Virus record (IMG/VR): IMGVR_UViG_3300003691_000010
Span: 1 to 48,453 of that record
Direction: 5' to 3' (one strand)
Source of the DNA: a virus
Length of the DNA stretch: 48,453 bases
Numbering within the stretch: the first letter of the stretch is position 1; every line of letters begins with the position of its first letter. The position numbers and the translations under genes were made by a program. A model generated the notes under the pieces. That model searched no databases. It was not told the origin of the DNA and worked only from the letters and a program-made list of their open reading frames with translations. Shown in pieces: positions 40,574 to 47,094 of this stretch.

Positions 40574-40974
40574 GTTATCCAGAAAACAGCACAGCAAGAA
40601 TTTATCAGGATTCGGATGGTAACGATATTACGCTCTATAACTTGGTTAGACTTGAGCCTGATTGGGCTGTAAGTAGAATTCAACATATGAACAAAGAAGT
40701 GTCCGGCCTTAAAGCTCAACTTGCTAACATCACTTCAGAACTTAGCGCTGCTAATGAAAATTTAGATCAAACATCTGAAGAATTGGATCAAGCTTTGACT
40801 CAACTTGCTAACTCAATACCTAAAGAGCGTATAGAGGCTTTGATTGAGCGCAATAGTAAGCTTTTATCGTATTGCACAAGCGATGATTTAATTCTTGAAT
40901 GTAATTTCAAAGCTATTCTTAATGCTTTAACGCCTTTACTTATTAACCAACCTATCAACCAAGGAGAGGGATAA
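40570..40974 (+). CDS. Phage coiled-coil protein, 134 aa
   Basis: GTG 40570 overlaps the regulator stop (GTGA). GNDITLYNLVRLEPDWAVSRI near 17-37 is a recurrent phage motif; then a long coiled coil (LKAQLANITSELSAANENL). Function unknown. Confidence 0.65.
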   Translation: MSYPENSTARIYQDSDGNDITLYNLVRLEPDWAVSRIQHMNKEVSGLKAQLANITSELSAANENLDQTSEELDQALTQLANSIPKERIEALIERNSKLLSYCTSDDLILECNFKAILNALTPLLINQPINQGEG

Positions 40975-41180
40975 TGTCAATTAACGATACTGCTAGAGGT
41001 GAATGCTCAGATAAATCAGCTTTAAATACTGACCCTAAATCACTTCAATCAGCAAAGATTCAGCGAGATATTGATAAATTTTTATCTAATCGCAAAAACA
41101 AAATTATTGTAATTCCTTTCGGGGTGTCGTATGCAGTCCATAAAACTTATGCAGATAAAGCAAGAGAGACGTTAAAATGA
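40974..41180 (+). CDS. Hypothetical protein, 68 aa
   Basis: Starts one base into the preceding stop (TAATG). Contains IVIPFGVSYAVHKTYADKA. No family recognised. Confidence 0.6.
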   Translation: MSINDTARGECSDKSALNTDPKSLQSAKIQRDIDKFLSNRKNKIIVIPFGVSYAVHKTYADKARETLK

Positions 41181-41371
41181 ACACTCAAGACCATACAATA
41201 TTAGAGCTTAAGGTTATTGATTTAGAGTGCGAGAATGAGAAACTTAAGAACACCTTAAATAAGATTGTTTCTTGGGATTCTCACACTGTAAAATTTTCGG
41301 TTGATTTTGGCAGTAATGGTGTTCGTGATTATTATAGAAGCGTTGCTGCTGAAGCGTTAAGCAAATGCTAG
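41177..41371 (+). CDS. Coiled-coil hypothetical protein, 64 aa
   Basis: ATGA overlap with the preceding gene. The N-terminal half is coiled coil (LELKVIDLECENEKLKNTL); the C-terminal half contains DYYRSVAAEAL. No family recognised. Confidence 0.6.
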   Translation: MNTQDHTILELKVIDLECENEKLKNTLNKIVSWDSHTVKFSVDFGSNGVRDYYRSVAAEALSKC

Positions 41372-41529
41372 CTAACTTCTTCCTACATTACATATCGTTT
41401 ATATCGGCCTGCTTTATCCTCTACGCCATTATAACCGATTTAGTATATGAAAGGGTAGAGTTAGCTTGTATTGACCTTATAGCGCCTTATTTTGGTGTTT
41501 TACGTGGATTATATTTAGGAGTTAGATGA
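41365..41529 (+). CDS. Single-span membrane protein, 54 aa
   Basis: ATG 41365 overlaps the preceding stop, and its TGA overlaps the next ATG. A hydrophobic N-terminus (FFLHYISFISACFILYAII) forms a membrane segment. Function unknown. Confidence 0.5.
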   Translation: MLANFFLHYISFISACFILYAIITDLVYERVELACIDLIAPYFGVLRGLYLGVR

Positions 41530-41918
41530 TGAGAAAAATTAAAATTAATGCGTACGATAAAGAGGAGTGCACAATGCTTGACGCTATGGACTTAAGTTTT
41601 TTAATGACCTTAGATCCAGTGCCTAAATCGCAAATGGATAATTTTATTTTATTACAATACTCTGGCCGCAAAGATAAAAATAATACTGAAATTTATCTTG
41701 ATAGTGACATCTTCAAGTTTAAATATATGAACTCTCCAACTGAACATATCGACCTTATTGGTGTCATGACTTTTAACGACGAAGATTTAAGGGTTGAAAT
41801 AGATATTTATCCTGAAACCGACGGTTATGTCTGTTTAAGTTATATCGGTAATGGTCAAATGTATGATTTTGAAATTATCGGAACCATGCAAGAAAACCCC
41901 GAATTACTAAAGGAATAA
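41526..41918 (+). CDS. Hypothetical protein, 130 aa
   Basis: Acidic alpha/beta protein starting at ATG 41526 or 41529. Beta strands such as VCLSYIGNGQMYDFEII near the end. No family recognised. Confidence 0.6.
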   Translation: MMRKIKINAYDKEECTMLDAMDLSFLMTLDPVPKSQMDNFILLQYSGRKDKNNTEIYLDSDIFKFKYMNSPTEHIDLIGVMTFNDEDLRVEIDIYPETDGYVCLSYIGNGQMYDFEIIGTMQENPELLKE

Positions 41919-42035
41919 ATCACAACCATTATAACAAAAATACTGAGCTTTATCTTAAATTTGTTGTTTTGGATTGTGGTTTTTATAGCGTGTTTAATTA
42001 GTTTTATATTGAGCTTGGGAGATGATGATGAATAA
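41919..42035 (+). CDS. Possible small membrane protein with non-standard start, 38 aa
   Basis: Open from ATC 41919, just after AAAGGA, to TAA 42035, with no ATG, GTG or TTG in the first part. It encodes a clear membrane segment (SFILNLLFWIVVFIACLI) and an acidic end that overlaps the next gene. The content is protein-like; the start is doubtful. Confidence 0.3.
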   Translation: MTTIITKILSFILNLLFWIVVFIACLISFILSLGDDDE

Positions 42036-42207
42036 CTTACACGAATTACTTGAACTTAAAAGCGAGAATAAGACTTTGAAGAACGTTAATAAAACTCTTA
42101 ACTCACAAAACAAGGCGTTAAGATACGTTTTAGCGCAATACGAGCCAGTACCTGAGATCAACCTGGTTGACGGTGTACGAAACCATTTAATTGATGAGGC
42201 GGGATGA
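42028..42207 (+). CDS. Coiled-coil small protein, 59 aa
   Basis: ATG 42028 is the third of three tandem ATGs, after GGGAG. Leucine/asparagine-rich coiled coil (LLELKSENKTLKNVNKTLN). No family recognised. Confidence 0.6.
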   Translation: MNNLHELLELKSENKTLKNVNKTLNSQNKALRYVLAQYEPVPEINLVDGVRNHLIDEAG

Positions 42208-42208
42208 G

Positions 42209-42433
42209 ATGAAAGTAGAAGATTTAGTTGTTGGGAATCACTATATAGATTCAGATTTTCCTAACGACCCTATGGTATATGTCGGCGTTAGCAAAGAAGG
42301 TGTATACCCCGGGCATCACGACTTTGACGCTATTGATGATAAATTTCATAGTGGCGCGTTATGTACTAACGAAGAGGTTGAGAAGTTTATTTATAAAGTA
42401 TTAGTAGACAAACAGGAGAGTGATAGTGGATAA
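42209..42433 (+). CDS. Hypothetical protein, 74 aa
   Basis: ATG 42209, just downstream of the preceding stop, with GAGGCGGGATGAG upstream. VEDLVVGNHYIDSDFPNDPMV is typical of small phage proteins. No family recognised. Confidence 0.6.
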   Translation: MKVEDLVVGNHYIDSDFPNDPMVYVGVSKEGVYPGHHDFDAIDDKFHSGALCTNEEVEKFIYKVLVDKQESDSG

Positions 42434-42608
42434 ATTACTACCTACACCCAGGGAGGCGTGTGAAAGGTTAAAGTTTCAACTCTCTGAAGATCAAGCTTAC
42501 GGTGTTATTTGTAATGTTTATAAACCCTTACTAGAGATAATTGAGAGGTTGGACGCTAAAATTAAGAGTATTGAAATTAAACTTGATAATCCAAAGGAGG
42601 TGATATAA
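42426..42608 (+). CDS. Helical hypothetical protein, 60 aa
   Basis: GTG 42426, with AGGAG upstream, overlapping the preceding gene by 8 bases. Helical (LEIIERLDAKIKSIEIKL). No family recognised. Confidence 0.55.
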   Translation: MDKLLPTPREACERLKFQLSEDQAYGVICNVYKPLLEIIERLDAKIKSIEIKLDNPKEVI

Positions 42609-42830
42609 GTGAGCATAATTCAATCGCTAATCAACAAAATAATGAATCATAGCGGCGTTCAGTGTGACGATTGCAAGAAACACTTTGCCGAGCTCACAAC
42701 AATATTCACAAGTAAAATCGGCTTCAAGGATGTATGCGATAAATGCAAATTAGGCCGCGAGAATCATTATAGCAGGGGATTAAATTCGTTCCCAAGTAAA
42801 ATAGAGTTTGATAAAAGGAGAGTAATTTAG
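42609..42830 (+). CDS. Zn-finger protein, 73 aa
   Basis: GTG 42609 behind AAAGGAGGTGATA, a near-perfect anti-16S match. CDDCKKHF and CDKCKLGREN form a four-Cys zinc site. Last gene before the long gene-free block. Confidence 0.65.
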   Translation: MSIIQSLINKIMNHSGVQCDDCKKHFAELTTIFTSKIGFKDVCDKCKLGRENHYSRGLNSFPSKIEFDKRRVI

Positions 42831-42848
42831 TAAAATAGATTTGCTGAT

Positions 42849-42975
42849 CGTACAGCGCCAAGTAAAACCTGATGACAAAAAGAGTCTTTAAAGCAAATTT
42901 CAGAGCCTTAGTTTTAATCGTTATCAGGTAACTAAACGCTATACGAACTGAGGTTTGCTTTAAGGACTTTTTTTT
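42849..42975 (+). terminator. Terminator with 21-bp stem and competing/pseudoknot pairing
   Basis: 42883-42903 pairs without mismatch (three G-U) with 42948-42968, and T8 follows at 42968-42975: a strong intrinsic terminator with a 44-base loop. In addition ACCTGATGAC (42867-42876) can pair with GTTATCAGGT in the loop (42920-42929), and CGTACAGCG (42849-42857) with CGCTATACG (42937-42945, one mismatch). These two nest with each other but cross the main stem, so they form either a pseudoknot or an antiterminator. Confidence 0.6.
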
Positions 42976-43041
42976 ATGGCTATAGTATGGGATTAGATAT
43001 CAACGTTAGGCTTCTCATGCTTAAGCCACCCTTCAAGCAAT

Positions 43042-43159
43042 AAGTGTTTATATGTGGTGGAGTTGTAAAGTTAGAGGTTGTTACTTATCCCAACCCTCGT
43101 AGCTAAGGGCAACACTCATTAATTGAAATTGGGTATAGCTCCCCTTCATATAAACACTT
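43042..43159 (+). ncRNA. Large stem-loop with 13-bp perfect closing stem
   Basis: AAGTGTTTATATG (43042-43054) pairs perfectly with CATATAAACACTT (43147-43159). Inside, GGAG/CTCC extends the stem imperfectly and GAGGTTG pairs with CAACCCTC (one bulge) as an inner hairpin. Part of the structured block. Confidence 0.55.
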
Positions 43160-43167
43160 CCTCAGAT

Positions 43168-43325
43168 AGATGATATAAATATATGCGCATGTGGCGGAAT
43201 TGGTAGACGCGCTTAACAGGTTAAAGTAAACGCCTGGTTAGGTGGGGTAAGTTATCTTTCTAGAATTTGCTTGCATAACCCGTGAAGGTTCGAATCCTTC
43301 CAAGCGCACCATATTTATATCATCT
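43168..43325 (+). repeat. 15-bp perfect inverted repeat enclosing the tRNA-like domain
   Basis: AGATGATATAAATAT (43168-43182) and ATATTTATATCATCT (43311-43325) are exact reverse complements. They lie directly outside the tRNA-like acceptor, so the acceptor helix would continue into a 15-bp AU-rich helix. The final A of ACCA belongs to the second arm. Confidence 0.8.
43185..43311 (+). tRNA. Oversized tRNA-Leu-like gene or domain
   Basis: 127 nt. The acceptor GCGCATG pairs with CAAGCGC (one A-A mismatch), followed by ACCA. The D-arm GGCGGAATTGGTAGACGCGC is class II leucine-like, and the T-arm GAAGG, TTCGAAT, CCTTC is canonical. About 40 bases more than a normal tRNA-Leu lie between them. The anticodon arm is unclear: ACAGG/CCTGG with a 12-base loop, or an arm around CAG or TAA. 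A GTTAT/ATAAC helix fits a long variable arm. Real tRNA, pseudogene, or RNA domain all remain possible. Confidence 0.55.
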
Positions 43326-43331
43326 AGATAG

Positions 43332-43465
43332 TTAGTATACCAAGTGAATTCTGCTAGTTAGGAACCCTAAAATCACTAATTACGTTTGTCGTCACGCAGT
43401 ATGTGATTGAAACCGCGTAGTTAACAGGATGTAGGCAGGTTACGGGGATTCACTTCTTATACTAA
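43332..43465 (+). ncRNA. Large stem-loop with ~18-bp closing stem
   Basis: 43332-43351 pairs with 43446-43465 in 18 of 20 positions, with one 2x2 internal loop. Inside, AATCAC pairs with GTGATT. It starts seven bases after the tRNA-like helix, so the two modules may stack in one RNA. Confidence 0.55.
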
Positions 43466-43706
43466 TTAAAGTCTTATCAACAATAGTTATTCTTATTCAG
43501 CAAAATTAACATTGAATTGTAATGCCAATTAAAAAACATCGTCAGGATAGCGAGACAGTAAATACGGCTATATAAATCCTAGCAATGCTGACTGCTTGTA
43601 TCTAGGTCATTTAATGGGAACCAGACTATGGTAATTAAAAGGGTAACGAGTACCAAGGTTAGTGAGTTAATGATACTTACCAGCCTATGGGAAAGGAGAT
43701 AAATAT

Positions 43707-44279
43707 ATGTCAAAGAAGCGTAAATGGAAGAAAAAGTCATTTAAACGGCTACTTTCAGAGAAAGAAGCCTTATTAGCAAAATTACATAAACTTGCTAAAG
43801 CGAATAGTACTGATGATAAGGATCGAAAAGTTGCTTACTCGTTAATAAATTGGCATTTGAGAATGAATGGTTTATCGCCTAGTCAATGGGATTACGCAGA
43901 CGCGATCATTAAAAGGTATGAAAACGTAAAGCTCACCCATCAAGTAGAGCAAAAACAATATCTATATGGAATATCTGATGGTGAGATGATTAAGCTAGGT
44001 ATGAGCAACAACATTAAAAAACGGTTAGAGGCGCTTCAAACGTCGAACCCTAAGACTTTAAGGATAGTTTGGGAGCTTTATACTGGTAGGTGCACCAAGT
44101 TGGTCAGAAGGCTTGAGAGGAAGCTTCACAGGCGATGTAAAAAATACAGAGTTAGAGGTGAATGGTTTTCAATAAACTGCTTTGACCTAGTTAAGACCTT
44201 TAGGGGTCAAGATCAGAAAAAAGAAGAACCGTTAAGCGATAATGATATTGAATTAATAAAAGAATCTCAGAAACATTAA
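43707..44279 (+). CDS. GIY-YIG / T5orf172-type nuclease, possible homing endonuclease
   Basis: 190 aa. A basic N-terminal region (KKRKWKKKSFKRL) is followed by the nuclease domain: YLYGISDGEMIKLGMS (85-100) with YLY as the GIY and KLG as the YIG variant, then IKKRLEALQTSNP (R106) and LVRRLERKLH (E137), ending EWFSI (152-156). This matches the T5orf172/MUG113 branch. AAAGGAG precedes the ATG. It lies directly downstream of the structured gene-free block. Confidence 0.8.
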   Translation: MSKKRKWKKKSFKRLLSEKEALLAKLHKLAKANSTDDKDRKVAYSLINWHLRMNGLSPSQWDYADAIIKRYENVKLTHQVEQKQYLYGISDGEMIKLGMSNNIKKRLEALQTSNPKTLRIVWELYTGRCTKLVRRLERKLHRRCKKYRVRGEWFSINCFDLVKTFRGQDQKKEEPLSDNDIELIKESQKH

Positions 44280-44323
44280 ACACAAGGTCTAGTGACCGTT
44301 ATATTTAAAATGAGGATGATAAA

Positions 44324-44935
44324 ATGCCTAGAATAACTTTATTAGAGCAATATAAAGCTTACGAAACGATTATAGATAAAATTACTAACGATTTTGGAAT
44401 GTCGTTTTTTCCTGATGGATTGCCTGAGTTTTGTTATGACATAGGTGTAAATCACCAAAAACATGAAAATGGTTACTATATAAGAAAAACAAAAGTCACT
44501 GATTTATCATATTTTTTGAAAGGTAAGAACAGAAAGCCTTATTATGAAAAAAGACCGTCAAAAGCGAGTGTTTTAAGAATAAGAAATATTAGTGAAAATT
44601 TATCATATGACGATCTAGATAAATCAAACATTCGCATTCATATGGTAGAAGGTAATAGTAGTTGGGCGTCTAGCTTTACAGATATAGAAACCGGTAAAAT
44701 AACCACATCTAGAGCAGATATGGCGCTTTTATTAGATGCTAAAATACAAAATTATGTTGATAATTACAAACTTAAAGGTAATCAATTCGCCTGCGCATAC
44801 TGTAGAAAAGCCGTTGATAACGATAAAAAGGTAGTGGGGACTGTTATTTCTAGGCAATACCAAAACTTTAGGAAAAACTTTGATTACTGCTCTAACAAAT
44901 GCGCCAGTCATGATCAAATGGCTCATGAAGGTTAA
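44324..44935 (+). CDS. Hypothetical protein with C-terminal Zn ribbon, 203 aa
   Basis: ATG behind TGAGGATGATAAA. C-terminal ACAYCRKAV and DYCSNKCASH form a zinc ribbon at about 158-197; the rest is alpha/beta with no recognised family. Lower G+C than its neighbours by eye, as is the preceding nuclease, so both may be recent arrivals. Confidence 0.6.
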   Translation: MPRITLLEQYKAYETIIDKITNDFGMSFFPDGLPEFCYDIGVNHQKHENGYYIRKTKVTDLSYFLKGKNRKPYYEKRPSKASVLRIRNISENLSYDDLDKSNIRIHMVEGNSSWASSFTDIETGKITTSRADMALLLDAKIQNYVDNYKLKGNQFACAYCRKAVDNDKKVVGTVISRQYQNFRKNFDYCSNKCASHDQMAHEG

Positions 44936-44960
44936 TTAGACTCAGATATAAGGATTAAAA

Positions 44961-45446
44961 ATGACTGTATTATTTGCCAGTGACTTACATTTAGGCCACA
45001 AACTCGCTTCTAAGTTGAGGGGATTTAACTCTGTTCAGGAGCATGATGATTTTGTTATTGATAGATTGGAAGAGGTTTGTTGTAAAAGAACATTGTTATG
45101 GGTTCTAGGTGATGCCGCGTTCAACAAACAAGCTCTATTTAGGTTGAAAGAAATCAAAGGCGTTAAAAAACTGGTTAGAGGTAATCATGATCAAGAAAAA
45201 CTATCTGATTATTGTGAAGTATTTGACGATGTTCACGGCTTCTTAAAGTATAAAAATATTTGGCTTAGTCATTGCCCTATTCACCCTCAAGAGATGTTTA
45301 GATGCAATGCTAATGTTCATGGTCATATTCACTTGAATGCTGCGACAACAAGTATTGGATTCCCTTATATCAATGTAAATTGGGATTTCTGGCAGAGGCC
45401 GGTAACGCTTGATGAAATTAGAGTTTTAATTAGAACCAACCCCTAA
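44961..45446 (+). CDS. Metallophosphoesterase, 161 aa
   Basis: All motifs are present: SDLHLGH (D8, H10), LGDAAF, RGNHDQ, SHCPIHP and HGHIH. These form the two-metal site of calcineurin-like phosphoesterases. Substrate unknown: nucleotides, RNA or phosphoproteins are possible. Similar genes are common in phages. Confidence 0.85.
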   Translation: MTVLFASDLHLGHKLASKLRGFNSVQEHDDFVIDRLEEVCCKRTLLWVLGDAAFNKQALFRLKEIKGVKKLVRGNHDQEKLSDYCEVFDDVHGFLKYKNIWLSHCPIHPQEMFRCNANVHGHIHLNAATTSIGFPYINVNWDFWQRPVTLDEIRVLIRTNP

Positions 45447-45463
45447 CTTAAAAGGTAATAGAG

Positions 45464-45679
45464 ATGATAGTAATGAAAACTGAAGATTGGCACGAAGATT
45501 TAGGTGATTGCTTATTTTTCCACTTTGAAAACTTTGAAGAGCCGCCGACTTGTGTTTGTGCCACTCCATTAGATAGTGTTTTTGAAGAGGGTTTCTTCAC
45601 TCATTTTGTTAAAGATTTTGATTTTAACGACTTGTTTGAGCAGGTTATACAGTTTGAATTAGGCATGAAAGATGACTAA
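45464..45679 (+). CDS. Acidic hypothetical protein, 71 aa
   Basis: ATG 45464, with AAAAGGT eight bases upstream. Very acidic and Phe-rich (CLFFHFENFEE, HFVKDFDFNDLFEQ). A DNA-mimic-like charge is notable, but no family is recognised. Confidence 0.55.
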   Translation: MIVMKTEDWHEDLGDCLFFHFENFEEPPTCVCATPLDSVFEEGFFTHFVKDFDFNDLFEQVIQFELGMKDD

Positions 45680-45728
45680 CCAACCAATAGACCTAGCAAC
45701 CTGTAACCGCTCTAAGGTGATTGTATGA
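45672..45728 (+). CDS. Tiny ORF, 18 aa
   Basis: ATG 45672 overlaps the preceding stop and its TGA overlaps the next ATG (ATGA). It could be a coupling minicistron. Low support. Confidence 0.25.
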   Translation: MTNQPIDLATCNRSKVIV

Positions 45729-45940
45729 ATCAAACTATTGACATTAACTGGATGCCAGATAAAACCCCGTCATGGAATTGGGATGACTATAATTATAAGG
45801 TTGCTCCAGTGACAGCAGAAGAGGCGTCCAAATGCCAAGGTAGAATATTTAAGAATGACGCGGAAAGAAGTGAATATCAAATAGGTTTTGTGGCTGGCGC
45901 TCAATGGCAAAAGGAACAAGACAATGAAGAAAATAGATAA
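45725..45940 (+). CDS. Hypothetical protein, 71 aa
   Basis: Trp-rich (INWMPDKTPSWNWDDYNY) and ends with a GFVAGAQWQKEQ helix, a motif shared with other small phage proteins such as the one at 32118. Overlaps the next gene by 17 bases. Confidence 0.55.
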   Translation: MNQTIDINWMPDKTPSWNWDDYNYKVAPVTAEEASKCQGRIFKNDAERSEYQIGFVAGAQWQKEQDNEENR

Positions 45941-46127
45941 GCTACAGCGATACATTAAAAAGCATGGCTCAATAACCAAACTTATTGCAGCTCGTAAATT
46001 CAACGAGTTCGGATTAAAAGGTAAAATTAACCGGCTTATTCGTCGCGGCTTGAATATTGAAACCGTCATGATTGAGCGACAGGATAAGCAGGCTTATGCA
46101 AGATATACTTTGGTTGTGGTTAGTTAA
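45924..46127 (+). CDS. Winged-helix DNA-binding-like protein, 67 aa
   Basis: ATG 45924 after AAAAGGAACAAGACA; a longer upstream frame is rejected. YIKKHGSITKLIAARKFNEFG, then KINRLIRRGLNIETV and ARYTLVV, form helix-turn-helix plus wing. A relative of the 85-aa protein at 19756-20013. Confidence 0.6.
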   Translation: MKKIDKLQRYIKKHGSITKLIAARKFNEFGLKGKINRLIRRGLNIETVMIERQDKQAYARYTLVVVS

Positions 46128-46310
46128 GTGGCTTGTATAATTAACAAAAAATGTCCGTATTGCGGAATTGTTTATATGGGCGAACTCTATTCGCTTGTAA
46201 ATGATTGCTACGTTTGTGAAGAAGTGGTGAAAAGAAACAAGCGATTACTTGAAAATAAATTAGCTAGACTAAAAATTGTTAGGCGTAAGAGTAATTGTAG
46301 AATCGTTTAA
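46128..46310 (+). CDS. Zn-ribbon small protein, 60 aa
   Basis: GTG start directly after the preceding stop. KCPYCGIVY and DCYVCEE form a four-Cys zinc site; basic C-terminus. Function unknown. Confidence 0.55.
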   Translation: MACIINKKCPYCGIVYMGELYSLVNDCYVCEEVVKRNKRLLENKLARLKIVRRKSNCRIV

Positions 46311-46316
46311 GCATAC

Positions 46317-46339
46317 GAGACAAAATGAACTTAAAATAA
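46317..46339 (+). repeat. Repeated leader with 4-codon minicistron, copy 1
   Basis: GAGACAAAATGAACTTAAA encodes Met-Asn-Leu-Lys-stop just upstream of the gene at 46354. Copies 2 and 3 lie at 46497 and 47061. Confidence 0.5.
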
Positions 46340-46353
46340 CTGAGGTATAGAAA

Positions 46354-46497
46354 ATGGGTTTTTCACTGGAAATGTTTTTTGAAGAATTGCAAGAAATTTT
46401 AAATAAAGATCAAAAGGCTGCGAAAACAGTCAGACAACTAAGAAAGCTGATTGATGAAAATCAAGCTTACGCGAAGTCATGCGGCTTAATTAATTAG
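46354..46497 (+). CDS. Small helical protein, 47 aa
   Basis: ATG 46354 behind TGAGGTATAGAAA. Helical (LEMFFEELQEILNKDQKAAKT). Follows leader copy 1; its TAG runs into leader copy 2. No family recognised. Confidence 0.55.
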   Translation: MGFSLEMFFEELQEILNKDQKAAKTVRQLRKLIDENQAYAKSCGLIN

Positions 46498-46519
46498 AGA
46501 CAAAATGAACTTAAAGTGA
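46497..46519 (+). repeat. Repeated leader with minicistron, copy 2
   Basis: GAGACAAAATGAACTTAAAG with stop TGA: again Met-Asn-Leu-Lys. Lies ten bases before the 175-aa gene at 46529. Confidence 0.5.
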
Positions 46520-46528
46520 GGTGATGAG

Positions 46529-47056
46529 ATGAAAACCGAAATACCTGAATTTTTGCTGGAAATGTCAAACCAGATAAACACTCAAGACAATCGTATAACA
46601 GCCGATCCTATTTGGATGGTTTGTTATGACAAAGAATACCCAACTTCAGAAGATTATGCAGATCATTACCAATGGATTGATTGCGAAAACGAATACCATG
46701 TTATTTACACAAGTAATTCAGATGATGACGAAACAGAACAAATGAAGGTTTATTTATTAGAACACGATGAAGATTGGGTTGAACAATACCTCCAAAGTCA
46801 AGGATGCGAAGATATTGACGAATGTTTCAATTATTTGAGTATTGACTGCCATGATTTGCCAAAAGGAATTGAAAAAGTTTGGGTGAATAAAAAGCAAGAA
46901 ATTGTAAAAGCTTGCTTAACTGAGTCCGATGCTAATTGGTTTATCAAGAGAAAGCAGCACGACTACCCGAAACTCTATACTTATGTTTACTCAATGTATT
47001 TTTGTCCGCAAATGATGGAATTAAGAAAGTGGATAATGAGTTTAACGGGTAGCTAA
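46529..47056 (+). CDS. Conserved phage-like protein, 175 aa
   Basis: ATG behind GTGAGGTGATGAG. Acidic, Tyr/Trp-rich. The C-terminal part (VKACLTESDANWFIKRKQHD, then LYTYVYSMYFCPQM) is a pattern seen in phage proteins of the ninx/ead-type accessory regions. Function unknown. Confidence 0.6.
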   Translation: MKTEIPEFLLEMSNQINTQDNRITADPIWMVCYDKEYPTSEDYADHYQWIDCENEYHVIYTSNSDDDETEQMKVYLLEHDEDWVEQYLQSQGCEDIDECFNYLSIDCHDLPKGIEKVWVNKKQEIVKACLTESDANWFIKRKQHDYPKLYTYVYSMYFCPQMMELRKWIMSLTGS

Positions 47057-47060
47057 ATCA

Positions 47061-47080
47061 GAGACAAAATGAATTATTAA
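47061..47080 (+). repeat. Repeated leader with minicistron, copy 3
   Basis: GAGACAAAATGAATTATTAA: same first 12 bases as copies 1 and 2, here encoding Met-Asn-Tyr-stop, before the gene at 47095. Confidence 0.45.
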
Positions 47081-47094
47081 CCTGGAGAGAATGA

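Larger units (their letters stand above)
42831..43706 (+). ncRNA. 876-base gene-free block: candidate large structured RNA
   Basis: No credible reading frame in either strand. It holds four large inverted-repeat modules on the scale of one RNA: 42849-42975, 43042-43159, 43168-43325 (with a tRNA-like centre) and 43332-43465. The last 240 bases hold only small hairpins (GGTA/TACC near 43643, ACCA/TGGT near 43620, TTTAAT/ATTAAA) before a GGAG ribosome site for the GIY-YIG gene. Size, ornate structure, phage setting and embedded tRNA-like unit resemble known GOLLD/ROOL-type phage RNAs (family knowledge); identity with them is inference. Confidence 0.55.

Noticed and set aside
42831-43706. Group I intron with GIY-YIG homing nuclease
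   Set aside because: No convincing P/Q/R/S core elements or interrupted host gene were visible; flanking genes are complete.
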